A DNA stretch of 64,000 nucleotides from Saprospiraceae bacterium (lineage in GTDB: Bacteria > Bacteroidota > Bacteroidia > Chitinophagales > Saprospiraceae): contig JADJXG010000001.1 in assembly GCA_016715965.1 (NCBI GenBank), positions 1,431,501-1,495,500 of the forward strand, given 5' to 3'. The notes beneath the pieces are model-generated. The model worked only from the letters and a program-made list of their open reading frames with translations, made no database searches and was not told the DNA's origin. A program made the position numbers and the translations under genes. Shown here in pieces: positions 55,705-63,761 of the stretch; the first letter of the stretch is position 1, and each line of letters starts with the position of its first letter.

Positions 55705-56064
55705 TCATTCCTTTTTATTAATTGTAGAAATAAAGCCACTAATTCGTTTTTGCAAAGATTGGATTGGCTCTTCTATACTATGAAATTGTTCTAGTGAAAT
55801 ATAACCAAATTCCAAACAAATGATTAATTGTGTTTCTAACTCAAATAGTGAACCAAGTGATATTTCTAAATAATGGTTTAATTCCTTTTGAGATGACCTT
55901 GATGTTCCCTCTGCTATGTTGGAGGGAACAGAACATGTTGAATGCATGATCTGACTTGTTAAATTAAATCTCTCAATTTTTGGAAATGTTTCTATCAATT
56001 TATAGACCAATTTACATAAAGTTATTCCATCTTTCCAAATATCATAATTTCTAAAATTACGCAT
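55705..56064 (-). CDS. Four-helix-bundle protein (S23/Avd-like family)
   Basis: A 119-aa helical protein of the family that includes the 23S rRNA intervening-sequence proteins and, more distantly, the Avd accessory protein of diversity-generating retroelements. Signature segments are FRNYDIWKDGITLCKLVYKL, CSVPSNIAEGTSRSS, and EISLGSLFELETQLIICLEF. Other members bind nucleic acid through a basic surface; the biological role of free-standing copies is not known. There is no reverse transcriptase or template/variable repeat pair nearby, so it is not an evident DGR. It is bracketed on both sides by repeat modules with shared core elements, suggesting the gene and modules are one unit. Confidence 0.85.
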   Translation of the reverse strand: MRNFRNYDIWKDGITLCKLVYKLIETFPKIERFNLTSQIMHSTCSVPSNIAEGTSRSSQKELNHYLEISLGSLFELETQLIICLEFGYISLEQFHSIEEPIQSLQKRISGFISTINKKE

Positions 56065-56104
56065 AAATTAATTTTTTAAAATTTTAAATAAAGTCATGAA
56101 ATAC

Positions 56105-56173
56105 GGCTTAGACTATGGCTAAGACTATGACTCATTTGCAGTAAAGAATGACCTAGACATTGACTATGACCCA
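56105..56173 (+). repeat. Right module, degenerate GACNNN-type array
   Basis: A looser plus-oriented run of GACTATG, AAGACTATGAC, GACCTAGACATTGAC and similar words, including two copies of a TATGAC(T/C)CATTTGC unit. It occupies the same relative place as array 1 of the left module. Confidence 0.7.
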
Positions 56174-56200
56174 TTTGCGAAAAAAACGGGATACTTAAGC

Positions 56201-56220
56201 AAAACGGAATATATTCTTGG
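56201..56220 (+). repeat. Right module core element
   Basis: AAAACGGAATATATTCTTGG, differing from the left core at two positions. The spacing to the GTC array downstream is 34 bp here and 27 bp on the left. Confidence 0.75.
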
Positions 56221-56254
56221 ATGTTGTAATTTTAAATTTTATCGGTAATAAATG

Positions 56255-56477
56255 GTCTTAGTCAATGTTCTTCCTGGTCATAGTCTCTCTTTAAGTTCAT
56301 CCTAGTCATAGTCTAAGTCTTGGTCTAAGTCATAGTCTAAGTCTTGGTCTAAGTCATAGTCTAAGTCTTGGTCTAAGTCATCTTAGTCTTTGTCTAAGTT
56401 CTTCCTAGTCTAAGTCTTGGTCTAAGTCTTAGTCTAAGTCTTAGTCTAAGTTTTAGTCTAAGTCTTAGTCTAAGTCA
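56255..56477 (-). repeat. Right module, GTCNNN array of about 220 bp
   Basis: A long inverted array of GTCTAA, GTCTTG, GTCATA and GTCTTA hexamers with a few interruptions. It includes three identical 24-bp units in tandem (56306-56377), a sign of recent expansion. The array runs into the 3' end of the DUF547 gene, where a repeat-derived TCA at 56475-56477 supplies that gene's TGA stop. Confidence 0.92.
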
Positions 56478-57212
56478 TCCTCCATTCAACCCCCAATCAT
56501 AATCTCTGTATTTTATCTTAAGCTGATTTGTATGAACAGAAGCAGGGCCAAATTTTTTAATAAATTTTCTTACCCCAGTGCTGCCGCCAAAATCAGAATG
56601 ATACCATTTAAAAATCATGGATATTTCGGCCTCATTATTGGTAAAAGAATTTCTGTAAGCATCGGATAAAAATTTTCTGCTTTGGGCATCCAATTGCGCA
56701 TCGAGCGAATTTTCATCATAAGCTTCGTTGAGAAGAATCGGACATGATTTGGATGCACAAACCAAGGCCATGTGCAGTCTGGGATCCTTGAAGTTTTTAC
56801 GAAGTTTGCTGTGTTCGATGTTGTTTAGATCCAGATGCTCCGAACCAATGGTAATAAATTTGATATCCCAACTCGAATTGACAAATGGAATTTTACCACC
56901 AATTTCTTTTATGCTCATGATGGGATAATGACGAATTACAAGTTGAATGGTATAGGCATTGTAGGCGTTGATCCAGTAAGCGATCTTTTTTTGATCAGAC
57001 CAGGAGGATCTGGGTGGTGTGGACTCAAGTGTTTTTAAATATTGATTGAGTTGATGGCTGTCTTTTTGAAATCCTTTATAATCAACGACACCATCGGAGG
57101 AAACATATTTTTGCAACAAACGGGTCCATTCTTTATGTTGGGGTTGAGAAAAGGAATTCCAACTGCTGAATAGAAGCATTATGCAGCTTAAAGTCCATTT
57201 GGGAGAAATCAT
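56475..57212 (-). CDS. Secreted DUF547 domain protein
   Basis: A 245-aa exported protein of the DUF547 family, whose function is unknown although a link to the glutaredoxin-like/peptidase-like fold has been proposed. The signal peptide (CIMLLFSSWNSFSQ) is followed by the conserved KIAYWINAYNAYTIQLVI, the LDLNNIEHSKLR segment and HMALVCASKSCPIL. The family length is normal. Its stop codon is formed by the edge of the hexamer array downstream, so the last residues (LNGG) may have been reshaped by repeat insertion. Confidence 0.88.
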   Translation of the reverse strand: MISPKWTLSCIMLLFSSWNSFSQPQHKEWTRLLQKYVSSDGVVDYKGFQKDSHQLNQYLKTLESTPPRSSWSDQKKIAYWINAYNAYTIQLVIRHYPIMSIKEIGGKIPFVNSSWDIKFITIGSEHLDLNNIEHSKLRKNFKDPRLHMALVCASKSCPILLNEAYDENSLDAQLDAQSRKFLSDAYRNSFTNNEAEISMIFKWYHSDFGGSTGVRKFIKKFGPASVHTNQLKIKYRDYDWGLNGG

Positions 57213-57389
57213 TCCAACATGTTTACGAGATTAGACAACGTAAATTAAAAATGGTTGTGTGGATTTTAGATGAAATGTACAATGTGCCATATGGATTCAA
57301 TGTCTATTACTCAAGCTTTTCTTTCAAGAATACATGCAAACCAGCCAGTTTGCAGAAAAAAAACCTCCTGGATTTTAATATTCAAGTTC

Positions 57390-57397
57390 TATATTTG
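57390..57397 (+). promoter_or_regulatory. Putative -7 box (TATATTTG) for the arsenosugar-type operon
   Basis: A perfect TAnnTTTG match 29 bp before the ATG at 57427. Confidence 0.4.
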
Positions 57398-57426
57398 CGA
57401 TTCATTCTTTATAAAACTGAACTGTT

Positions 57427-57759
57427 ATGAAAACATACTACAATCCGGAAGACCTTAAGAAATTTGGGAATGTCTCAGAATTTGAACCCAATCTTGCAAA
57501 AAAGTATTTTGATTATTATGGAGATGTGTTTAAAACCGGAGCTCTGACCGAAAGGGAAAAAAGCTTAATCGCACTTGCAGTGGCACACACCATCCAGTGC
57601 CCTTATTGCATTGATGCTTATACGGTGGATACCCTTGAAAAAGGTTGTGATGAAACACAACTCATGGAAGCGGTGCATGTGGCTGTAGCCATCAGAGGAG
57701 GCGCTTCTTTGGTACACAGCGTGCAAATGATGAATAAGGTGAAAGAAGTAAGCATGTAA
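57427..57759 (+). CDS. Arsenosugar biosynthesis-associated peroxidase-like (CMD family) protein
   Basis: A 110-aa AhpD/CMD-fold protein. CPYCIDAY gives the redox-active CxxC, and the closing EAVHVAVAIRGGASLVHSVQM segment is typical of the subgroup that accompanies the ArsS radical SAM gene. Thiol peroxidase-like chemistry is expected, although its exact step is not known. It is first in a three-gene operon (22-bp gap to the radical SAM gene). Confidence 0.88.
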   Translation: MKTYYNPEDLKKFGNVSEFEPNLAKKYFDYYGDVFKTGALTEREKSLIALAVAHTIQCPYCIDAYTVDTLEKGCDETQLMEAVHVAVAIRGGASLVHSVQMMNKVKEVSM

Positions 57760-57781
57760 ATTATTTTGCTTAAAACATCGT

Positions 57782-58846
57782 ATGAATTCATCGACCAAGT
57801 CTTTAAAAAGTAGGCACAATGCCTTGTCAGATTCTTATTACCAATTGCAGGTAATCGCGTCTACCGCTCAAAATGGGGATTCACACAAGCAATTCGCCCA
57901 CAAGCTGGAAGAGTCCGGACTCTTTCCCCTTCGGCCTACTGCTCTGGAGATTTTTCAGATGAATCTTGGCAAAATGTGCAATCAGACCTGCAAACATTGT
58001 CATGTGGATGCTGGTCCTGATCGCAAAGAAATCATGGACATAGAAACGATGCGACTTTGTCTTCAGGCCATTCAAGCATCCGATGTACACACCGTCGATC
58101 TCACGGGTGGCGCTCCCGAGATGAACCCACATTTCAGATGGTTGGTGGAAGAATTGTCCAAATTGAACATCCAAAAGATCATTGTCAGATGCAATCTCAC
58201 CATTATTCTAGCCAATAAGAAGTACCACGATCTGCCTCAATTTTTTAAAAATCACAAGGTCGAAGTGGTCTCTTCACTCCCATTTTACAATTCAATCAGG
58301 ACCGATGCCCAAAGGGGTGATGGCGTGTTTGAAAAATCCATAGAAGCATTGAGGATGCTCAATGCAGTGGGATATGGAATAGAAAGCAGCGGCTTAAATC
58401 TTCATCTCGTGTACAATCCCAGCGGAGCATTTTTACCTCCTTCACAATTAACATTGGAGGCAGAATTTAAAAAAAGGCTTTTGGAGCAATTTGGAGTATC
58501 ATTTAATTCCCTGTACACCATCACCAATCTTCCCATCTCCAGATTCTTGGAATATTTGATGGATTCGGGCAACTATCAGGAATACATGGACAAACTCATT
58601 CAGGCTTACAATCCGATAGCGGCAGCCAATGTCATGTGCAGAAATACGATTTCGGTAGGATGGGATGGCTATTTGTACGATTGCGATTTTAACCAAATGC
58701 TGGATTTAAAAGTAGAACATAACATCCAACATGTCCGAAATTTTAGTCAGTCAGATTTACAGGAACGGAGCATTGTAATAAATCAACATTGCTATGGTTG
58801 TACAGCCGGAGCTGGCAGCAGTTGTGGAGGAGCGACTGCCAATTAA
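57782..58846 (+). CDS. arsS: ArsS-like radical SAM protein of arsenosugar biosynthesis
   Basis: A 354-aa radical SAM enzyme. In characterised arsenosugar pathways, ArsS moves a 5'-deoxyadenosyl group from SAM to dimethylarsenite. The 4Fe-4S motif is CNQTCKHC (Cys66, 70, 73), followed by HVDAGPDRKEIM, LTGGAPEMNPHFRWL, and the diagnostic C-terminal CYGCTAGAGSSCGGA with its extra cysteines. Some relatives carry selenocysteine, but this one reads Cys throughout. The gene lies between the CMD-type and glycosyltransferase genes. No ArsM methyltransferase is visible in the window. Confidence 0.9.
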   Translation: MNSSTKSLKSRHNALSDSYYQLQVIASTAQNGDSHKQFAHKLEESGLFPLRPTALEIFQMNLGKMCNQTCKHCHVDAGPDRKEIMDIETMRLCLQAIQASDVHTVDLTGGAPEMNPHFRWLVEELSKLNIQKIIVRCNLTIILANKKYHDLPQFFKNHKVEVVSSLPFYNSIRTDAQRGDGVFEKSIEALRMLNAVGYGIESSGLNLHLVYNPSGAFLPPSQLTLEAEFKKRLLEQFGVSFNSLYTITNLPISRFLEYLMDSGNYQEYMDKLIQAYNPIAAANVMCRNTISVGWDGYLYDCDFNQMLDLKVEHNIQHVRNFSQSDLQERSIVINQHCYGCTAGAGSSCGGATAN

Positions 58847-58856
58847 AGTTTGAAAA

Positions 58857-59552
58857 ATGTATCTGAGCATCGTCATTCCCACATTGAATGAAGAAAGATA
58901 CATTCTCCGCATATTGAATTATTTAAGAAGACATACAGATCCAAAATCTTGCGAAATAATTTTATGCGATGGAGGCAGTTCCGATCAAACTGTAGCCTTG
59001 GCTAGAAATTTTGGATGCATTACTATACTTGATCAATTGCCGGCCTGCAGGGCGATTCAAATGAACCATGGTGCGATGAAGGCCCGCGGAGAGGTTCTCT
59101 ACTTTGTGCACGCCGATGTGCTTCCACCTGACAGTTTTTATTCTGATATTAAATCCAATTATCAAGCTGGACACTTATTTGGAATGTACCGCCAGACATT
59201 TGAAGGAGGAAGTTTTCTTTTAAACATCAATTCATTTTTTACACGCTTCGATTTCGAATGGACGCGAGGTGGTGACCAAACCTTGTATGTGCAGAAAAAA
59301 TTGTTTGATGAGCTGAATGGTTATGATGAAACCATGGTGATCATGGAAGAATATGAACTTCTTCGACGTTTGCGCAAGAAATCCAAACTTCGGATTATGC
59401 CCAATTATACCTTGGTCTCAACCCGCAAGTATACTACAAACTCCTACTGGAGAGTCCTCCTGGCAAATCGGAATGCTTTTAAAATGTTTTTGAAAAATGA
59501 GAATCCGGATAAGATTCTAAGAACATATAAGTCTTTTCTATATCCTTATTGA
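58857..59552 (+). CDS. Arsenosugar-type family 2 glycosyltransferase (TIGR04283-like)
   Basis: A 231-aa GT-A enzyme. IVIPTLNEERYILRILNYL, the ILCDGGSSDQT donor site, and YFVHADVLPPDSFY with its DxD-like HAD are visible. The GMYRQTFEG and RGGDQTLYV segments match the subgroup that travels with ArsS. It may add a sugar or sugar-derived group to the arsenic ribose, but its acceptor is not proven. It starts 10 bp after arsS, so the three genes are one operon. Confidence 0.87.
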   Translation: MYLSIVIPTLNEERYILRILNYLRRHTDPKSCEIILCDGGSSDQTVALARNFGCITILDQLPACRAIQMNHGAMKARGEVLYFVHADVLPPDSFYSDIKSNYQAGHLFGMYRQTFEGGSFLLNINSFFTRFDFEWTRGGDQTLYVQKKLFDELNGYDETMVIMEEYELLRRLRKKSKLRIMPNYTLVSTRKYTTNSYWRVLLANRNAFKMFLKNENPDKILRTYKSFLYPY

Positions 59553-59604
59553 GGTTATCATCAGGTATTTTTATTTTATTAATAAACAAATTAAGCAAAT
59601 ATTA

Positions 59605-59633
59605 TTTGTTTTGACATATTATTATTATATTTG
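59605..59633 (+). promoter_or_regulatory. Putative promoter: TTTG - 17 bp - TATATTTG
   Basis: TTTG at 59605-59608 and TATATTTG at 59626-59633 form a near-consensus Bacteroidota promoter, with a spacer two bases shorter than usual. The gene at 59653 starts 20 bp downstream. Confidence 0.55.
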
Positions 59634-59652
59634 TAATCTCTAATCTCCCAAT

Positions 59653-61173
59653 ATGAAACAGTCTTCAAATTTTTCGATCAGATTTACCTCTTTGTGCATT
59701 GGAATATTTTTCTTTTTTTCAACCCATTTTATTTCAGCCCAGCCTTCGCCGTGCGATGATTTTAAATGTCATAAAAATGTCAATCTCACCATCCAGAGGG
59801 GCGAAATTAGACCCATCGATCTGTCCGATTTTTTAGTGAATGGCGTATGTCCCGATCACAACTATAGGTTGACCATCTATAAAGATGGAAAGTATCTGCC
59901 CCTTACTGAAATCAGCTACCATTTTCCTGCTGAATTCAATTATAATATTTTTGATGTAAACCTTCACCAAGGTTGCAATGGTACTGTAAATTTAAGCTTT
60001 ATAGATTGTGATACCAATGAGCCCCCTCAGAAAGGCGTTAATAAATTTTCTGAATTGCTTTGTTTAGAATTTTCCAATTATAAAAATATTCCCTTCAATG
60101 TGCCCGAACACGTGAGCATAGTGATTGAAAATAAAAAAATATTGGCCTATGATTGGGCTAAGTGTGGTCCTGTAGAACTAAAAATCGTCAGAGAAATTAC
60201 GAATCCCGGAGGTTGTGCATATGATTTTGGAGCGAAGTATTATAGAACCTGGTCAACCAGCTGGCCTGATAAAAAGACCTATTTCTTTATGGACAGCGTT
60301 ACCTATCTTAAATTTAGAATTGATTCATTTTTGGTATTACCCAATTTTGATAATGTCCAAAACCCTGGGTTTGATTTTGAGGATAAAAGCTGGGTTCGGG
60401 ATAAAAAAAATCATCCAAATGGTGCTGAAACAAGTTTAAATTTTTTTGATAAATGGTCCTGCTCCAATGTGTCAAAAACTTATAATGACAAAATTTTAGA
60501 AATTAATAAAGTGGATTCTTGCCACAGTCTAAAAATAATTGAAAGGGAGTGGACGGTGATTGATTGGTGCACAGGTGAAATCTTAGGATATCCTCAAATT
60601 ATTCATTTAATAGACATTGACGATCAGGAAGTTCCCAGCATTGTATGCCCGTCCGGGATCATTGAATTTGTCTTGCCAAAATCGAATTTATTGAATGTGA
60701 ATGCAAATGAACTGGGACTCACTTCCACCGACAACTGTGGCATCAACATTTATACCTTTGACAGAAATGTTTTAGATACTTTTAAGACATTTACTTTGAG
60801 CGATACGGGGATTGTTCATGACATTGAAGTTTGGGTGCACGATCATAAAGGAAATAGAGCAAGCTGCATGATTAAAATTTTGATAAAAGCGGATCTTTCG
60901 TTGGACGTATTTGATCCTTCTATTTCCCAAAATGTAAAAATTTATCCCAATCCATTTACGGATGAATTGTCCATTGATACCAAAGAATTCCGTGGACCCG
61001 TGCAAGTGGACATATTTGATGTGTTGGGTAAACAAATTTGGAGGTCAAATATTTTAATAGAATCTCAAGGTCCAACCAGTATTCGACCTTCCGGATTACG
61101 AGAGGGCGCAGTCTACACTTTGACCTTGAAAAATCAGGATCAATCGTCCTCAGCGAGAATTATCAAATGGTGA
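59653..61173 (+). CDS. Secreted protein with T9SS type A sorting domain
   Basis: A 506-aa exported protein. The signal peptide (GIFFFFSTHFISAQ) is followed by about 380 residues of beta-rich, cysteine-containing sequence of the HYR/SprB-like kind, with paired phrases such as VDSCHSLKIIEREWTVIDWC and VPSIVCPSG. The last 75 residues are a clear type A sorting domain with the YPNPFTDEL entry motif and GLREGAVYTLTL. Its role is unknown; similar proteins are surface or released factors. It converges with the OmpA-family gene. Confidence 0.85.
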   Translation: MKQSSNFSIRFTSLCIGIFFFFSTHFISAQPSPCDDFKCHKNVNLTIQRGEIRPIDLSDFLVNGVCPDHNYRLTIYKDGKYLPLTEISYHFPAEFNYNIFDVNLHQGCNGTVNLSFIDCDTNEPPQKGVNKFSELLCLEFSNYKNIPFNVPEHVSIVIENKKILAYDWAKCGPVELKIVREITNPGGCAYDFGAKYYRTWSTSWPDKKTYFFMDSVTYLKFRIDSFLVLPNFDNVQNPGFDFEDKSWVRDKKNHPNGAETSLNFFDKWSCSNVSKTYNDKILEINKVDSCHSLKIIEREWTVIDWCTGEILGYPQIIHLIDIDDQEVPSIVCPSGIIEFVLPKSNLLNVNANELGLTSTDNCGINIYTFDRNVLDTFKTFTLSDTGIVHDIEVWVHDHKGNRASCMIKILIKADLSLDVFDPSISQNVKIYPNPFTDELSIDTKEFRGPVQVDIFDVLGKQIWRSNILIESQGPTSIRPSGLREGAVYTLTLKNQDQSSSARIIKW

Positions 61174-61207
61174 GATTTTGGATCAAAGAAAAAATCAGTA
61201 AATCATA

Positions 61208-62392
61208 TTAAATACTGATAATCTTAATTTCGACCCTTTGGTTTTTATTTCGACCCTCCTTGGTGTCATTGGAAGCAATGGGCTGGCGCTTACCATATCC
61301 TCTATAACTGATTCTTTTTTCAGCAATTCCTTTACCAACGAGATAGTTTTTGACTGCTTTTGCTCTTTCTGTGGATAGCTTGTCGCAAAACTCATGGGAA
61401 GGTTGGCCGTTGGTATGGCCACCTACCTCGATATGGATTCTGGGATTCCCGATCAGAAATTCATAAATTTCATCCAGTGAAGGGTACGATTCCGTCCTGA
61501 AGTTTGTACTGTCTGCATCAAAAAACAACTGTTCAATTTTGACAACCTGACCCAGCTTTACTTTTTCTGCGCTCAGGTCTTTCATAATCTTGCTTTTGTC
61601 CGGAACATTGGCGGCAGCTTTGGGTGGATCTGCGACTCCGCGGTTGTCCGGTACTTTGCGGGGCGCGGTCGCCAAGGTTCTGATTTGCTGTGAATCTTTT
61701 TTTTGCTTTTTGTAGGCTTTGTATGCAGTTGAATCCTGAGGGCAAGGAATTATGGTCAAATGGGAAGCGTGGTCCAGCAGCATATTTCCATTGTATGGGT
61801 AAAGAACTGGAGTCTTATAAAAAACTTCCAACTCCAGATAAGCCATGTCGGATTTGGGCTGGAACTCAAATTCATATTTTTTCCAAACCGTATCCTTGAC
61901 GGGAGGAGACTCCGCCAACAATTGTTTTTGATGACAATAACCATCTCCGCCATAAATTCTTAGAACGATGGGAGTGGTAAAAGGTCGCGGTGTATTGAAA
62001 GCATCACCTTTTAAACCGCTTAGATAAATGGGGGATTTCATTAGATGAATTGAAAAAACATAACATCTCCCTTTCCGCAAGGGTGCGGATAAATGTTGAG
62101 ATACCCTTTCATAGGTGTCGTTTTCCCGGGCGACCATCCCTAGGTATGTCTGTCCGTGATAGGCATCTTTGGTTACACCAAATAATGGTTCAGCCGGGGG
62201 AGGTGCTGGCTGGACATCCGGAGGAGATTCTGTTTTAAATCCACAGTCGATCCATCCATCCGGGGTACTACAACATCTGGGGGACCCTTCAAAAGATCCA
62301 TTGATTAGGTAAATGGTGGTTGTATCTCTCTGAGCCAACACAAAAAGCTGAGCTAGTAATAGACCCGATATCACCAATAATAACTTTCTCAA
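61208..62392 (-). CDS. OmpA-family outer-membrane protein
   Basis: A 394-aa envelope protein. A signal peptide (LLLAQLFVLAQ) is followed by a carbohydrate-binding-like domain that begins IYLINGSFEGSPRCC. The C-terminal OmpA domain (about 275-394) has IEQLFFDADSTNF, the peptidoglycan-binding helix region KLSTERAKAVKNYL and ISYRGYGKRQPIASN. The usual GHTD motif reads GHTN. It probably ties the outer membrane to peptidoglycan. It diverges from the phosphatase gene. Confidence 0.88.
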   Translation of the reverse strand: MRKLLLVISGLLLAQLFVLAQRDTTTIYLINGSFEGSPRCCSTPDGWIDCGFKTESPPDVQPAPPPAEPLFGVTKDAYHGQTYLGMVARENDTYERVSQHLSAPLRKGRCYVFSIHLMKSPIYLSGLKGDAFNTPRPFTTPIVLRIYGGDGYCHQKQLLAESPPVKDTVWKKYEFEFQPKSDMAYLELEVFYKTPVLYPYNGNMLLDHASHLTIIPCPQDSTAYKAYKKQKKDSQQIRTLATAPRKVPDNRGVADPPKAAANVPDKSKIMKDLSAEKVKLGQVVKIEQLFFDADSTNFRTESYPSLDEIYEFLIGNPRIHIEVGGHTNGQPSHEFCDKLSTERAKAVKNYLVGKGIAEKRISYRGYGKRQPIASNDTKEGRNKNQRVEIKIISI

Positions 62393-62527
62393 AAACCTAA
62401 GAGTTTGTAAAAACAGCTTCTAAACGTAAAGATCGTTTTTTTTGTTGGTTAAAGCAGACTTAAATCCCTGCCAATAAATACATAATACTTTACAACAGAT
62501 CAGCGGATTAATCTGTTCTGCATGGCT

Positions 62528-62986
62528 ATGAAAATATTAATGGTTTGTCTTGGAAATATCTGTAGGTCTCCAATGGCACATGGGTTGATGGAAGAGGAAA
62601 TCAATCGCTTGGGACTGGACTGGTTGGTCGATTCTGCAGGAACCAATGGTTATCATGATGGAGAAGCTCCTGATCCAAGAGCCATCAAAACCATGAAGGA
62701 CAAAGGGTTTGATATTTCAGCCCAAATTTCTAGAAAGATTCAAGCGAATGATTTGGAGCAATTTGATTTGATCGTGTGTATGGATTCTTCGATCCAGCGT
62801 CAAATTTTGAATACTTTCAAGGGACATCCAAATTTAAGCAGAGTTAGGAGAATCATGGAGTTTGCCAAAGATCAGGAACATTTAGAAGTAAAAGATCCGT
62901 ATTATGACAATGGCTTTGAAGAAGCATACCAAAGAATTAGAATGGGTGTGGGCGGAATCATCCACAGTTATTGTAAACAAAACTGA
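62528..62986 (+). CDS. Low-molecular-weight protein-tyrosine phosphatase
   Basis: A 152-aa cytoplasmic phosphatase counted from ATG 62528 (MKILMVCLGNICRSP); an upstream ATG adds only two residues. The P-loop C(X)5R is CLGNICRS at Cys7, and the general acid lies in VKDPYYDNGF. These enzymes dephosphorylate tyrosine kinases in polysaccharide export or act more widely. An ArsC-type arsenate reductase shares the fold, but the arsenate-specific cysteine pair was not seen. It is followed 48 bp later by the ferritin gene. Confidence 0.92.
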   Translation: MKILMVCLGNICRSPMAHGLMEEEINRLGLDWLVDSAGTNGYHDGEAPDPRAIKTMKDKGFDISAQISRKIQANDLEQFDLIVCMDSSIQRQILNTFKGHPNLSRVRRIMEFAKDQEHLEVKDPYYDNGFEEAYQRIRMGVGGIIHSYCKQN

Positions 62987-63034
62987 TTTACAAGCTGTTT
63001 TATGGTTCTTTATACGATCCATAAGCAGCTGATT

Positions 63035-63559
63035 ATGTTAAACAAAGATTTGGAAAGAGCCCTCAATGAGCAAATTTTAAAGGAAGCAGAAGCCAGTTTT
63101 TCCTATTTGAGTATGGCTGTATGGTGCGATCACAAAGGATTGGAAGGAAGTGCCCGTTTTTTTTACCGACAAGCCAACGAAGAAAGATTGCACATGATGA
63201 AGCTCATCAGCTATATGCTTGAAATGGACACCCATCCAATGGTTCCATCCATTCAAGTATCTACCAACGATTTTCCATCCGTGCAGTCGATTTTCGAAAG
63301 AACCCTTGCCCAGGAGCAATCTGTCACCCAATCCATTCATAACATCATTACCCTCGCCAATAAAGACAACGATTATGCCACCCAAAATTTTCTCCAATGG
63401 TATGTGGCTGAACAAAGGGAGGAAGAGTCTATGATCCGAAAAATTCTGGATAAGATAAACTTGATTGGAGAAGGACCGATGACCTTGTATTACATCGACA
63501 AGGAAATGGAGAGAATTAATCAGGAAATCGTGGCTCAAGAGGGGGAAACTCCCGCCTAA
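63035..63559 (+). CDS. Ferritin (non-heme, FtnA-type)
   Basis: Stores iron as a mineral core in a 24-subunit shell. The start at 63035 (MLNKDLERALNEQ) gives the normal 174 aa; the frame extends 11 codons upstream but without family residues. The ferroxidase-site glutamates and histidine are in NEQILKEAEASFSYLSMAVW and ANEERLHMMKLISYM. The QWYVAEQREEESMI helix follows. A 7-bp hairpin (CTAAATC/GATTTAG) overlaps the stop codon but lacks a T-run, so termination there is uncertain. Confidence 0.94.
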   Translation: MLNKDLERALNEQILKEAEASFSYLSMAVWCDHKGLEGSARFFYRQANEERLHMMKLISYMLEMDTHPMVPSIQVSTNDFPSVQSIFERTLAQEQSVTQSIHNIITLANKDNDYATQNFLQWYVAEQREEESMIRKILDKINLIGEGPMTLYYIDKEMERINQEIVAQEGETPA

Positions 63560-63652
63560 ATCCTCCGATTTAGTTCATAAAGTTTTAGTATTTAATTTTG
63601 TATTATTTTAAATATCAAAGTTTTATATTGAGAATAAGCCATAATTGGCCTA

Positions 63653-63675
63653 TTTTCAATATTTAATATTGAAAA
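63653..63675. repeat. Perfect 10-bp inverted repeat upstream of the last gene
   Basis: TTTTCAATAT and ATATTGAAAA, separated by TTA, about 87 bp before the ATG at 63762. It could be an operator or a cruciform. Confidence 0.5.
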
Positions 63676-63761
63676 CTATTTTAATGAGGTGTTTCCGAAT
63701 GCACCGCATTTTGTGGATTGGGATTTTCCTTGTATTTTTAGCCTCTCAAAATACAATACAA

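Noticed and set aside
55705..56064. Diversity-generating retroelement (Avd-like gene)
   Set aside because: No reverse transcriptase and no template/variable repeat pair was seen in the window.
55431..56477. CRISPR array
   Set aside because: Units are 6-24 bp with no unique spacers of constant length, and no cas genes are nearby.
62528..62986. Arsenate reductase (ArsC) as partner of the arsenosugar operon
   Set aside because: The sequence has the LMW phosphatase P-loop but the additional redox cysteines of thioredoxin-coupled ArsC were not seen, and it is 3 kb from the operon.
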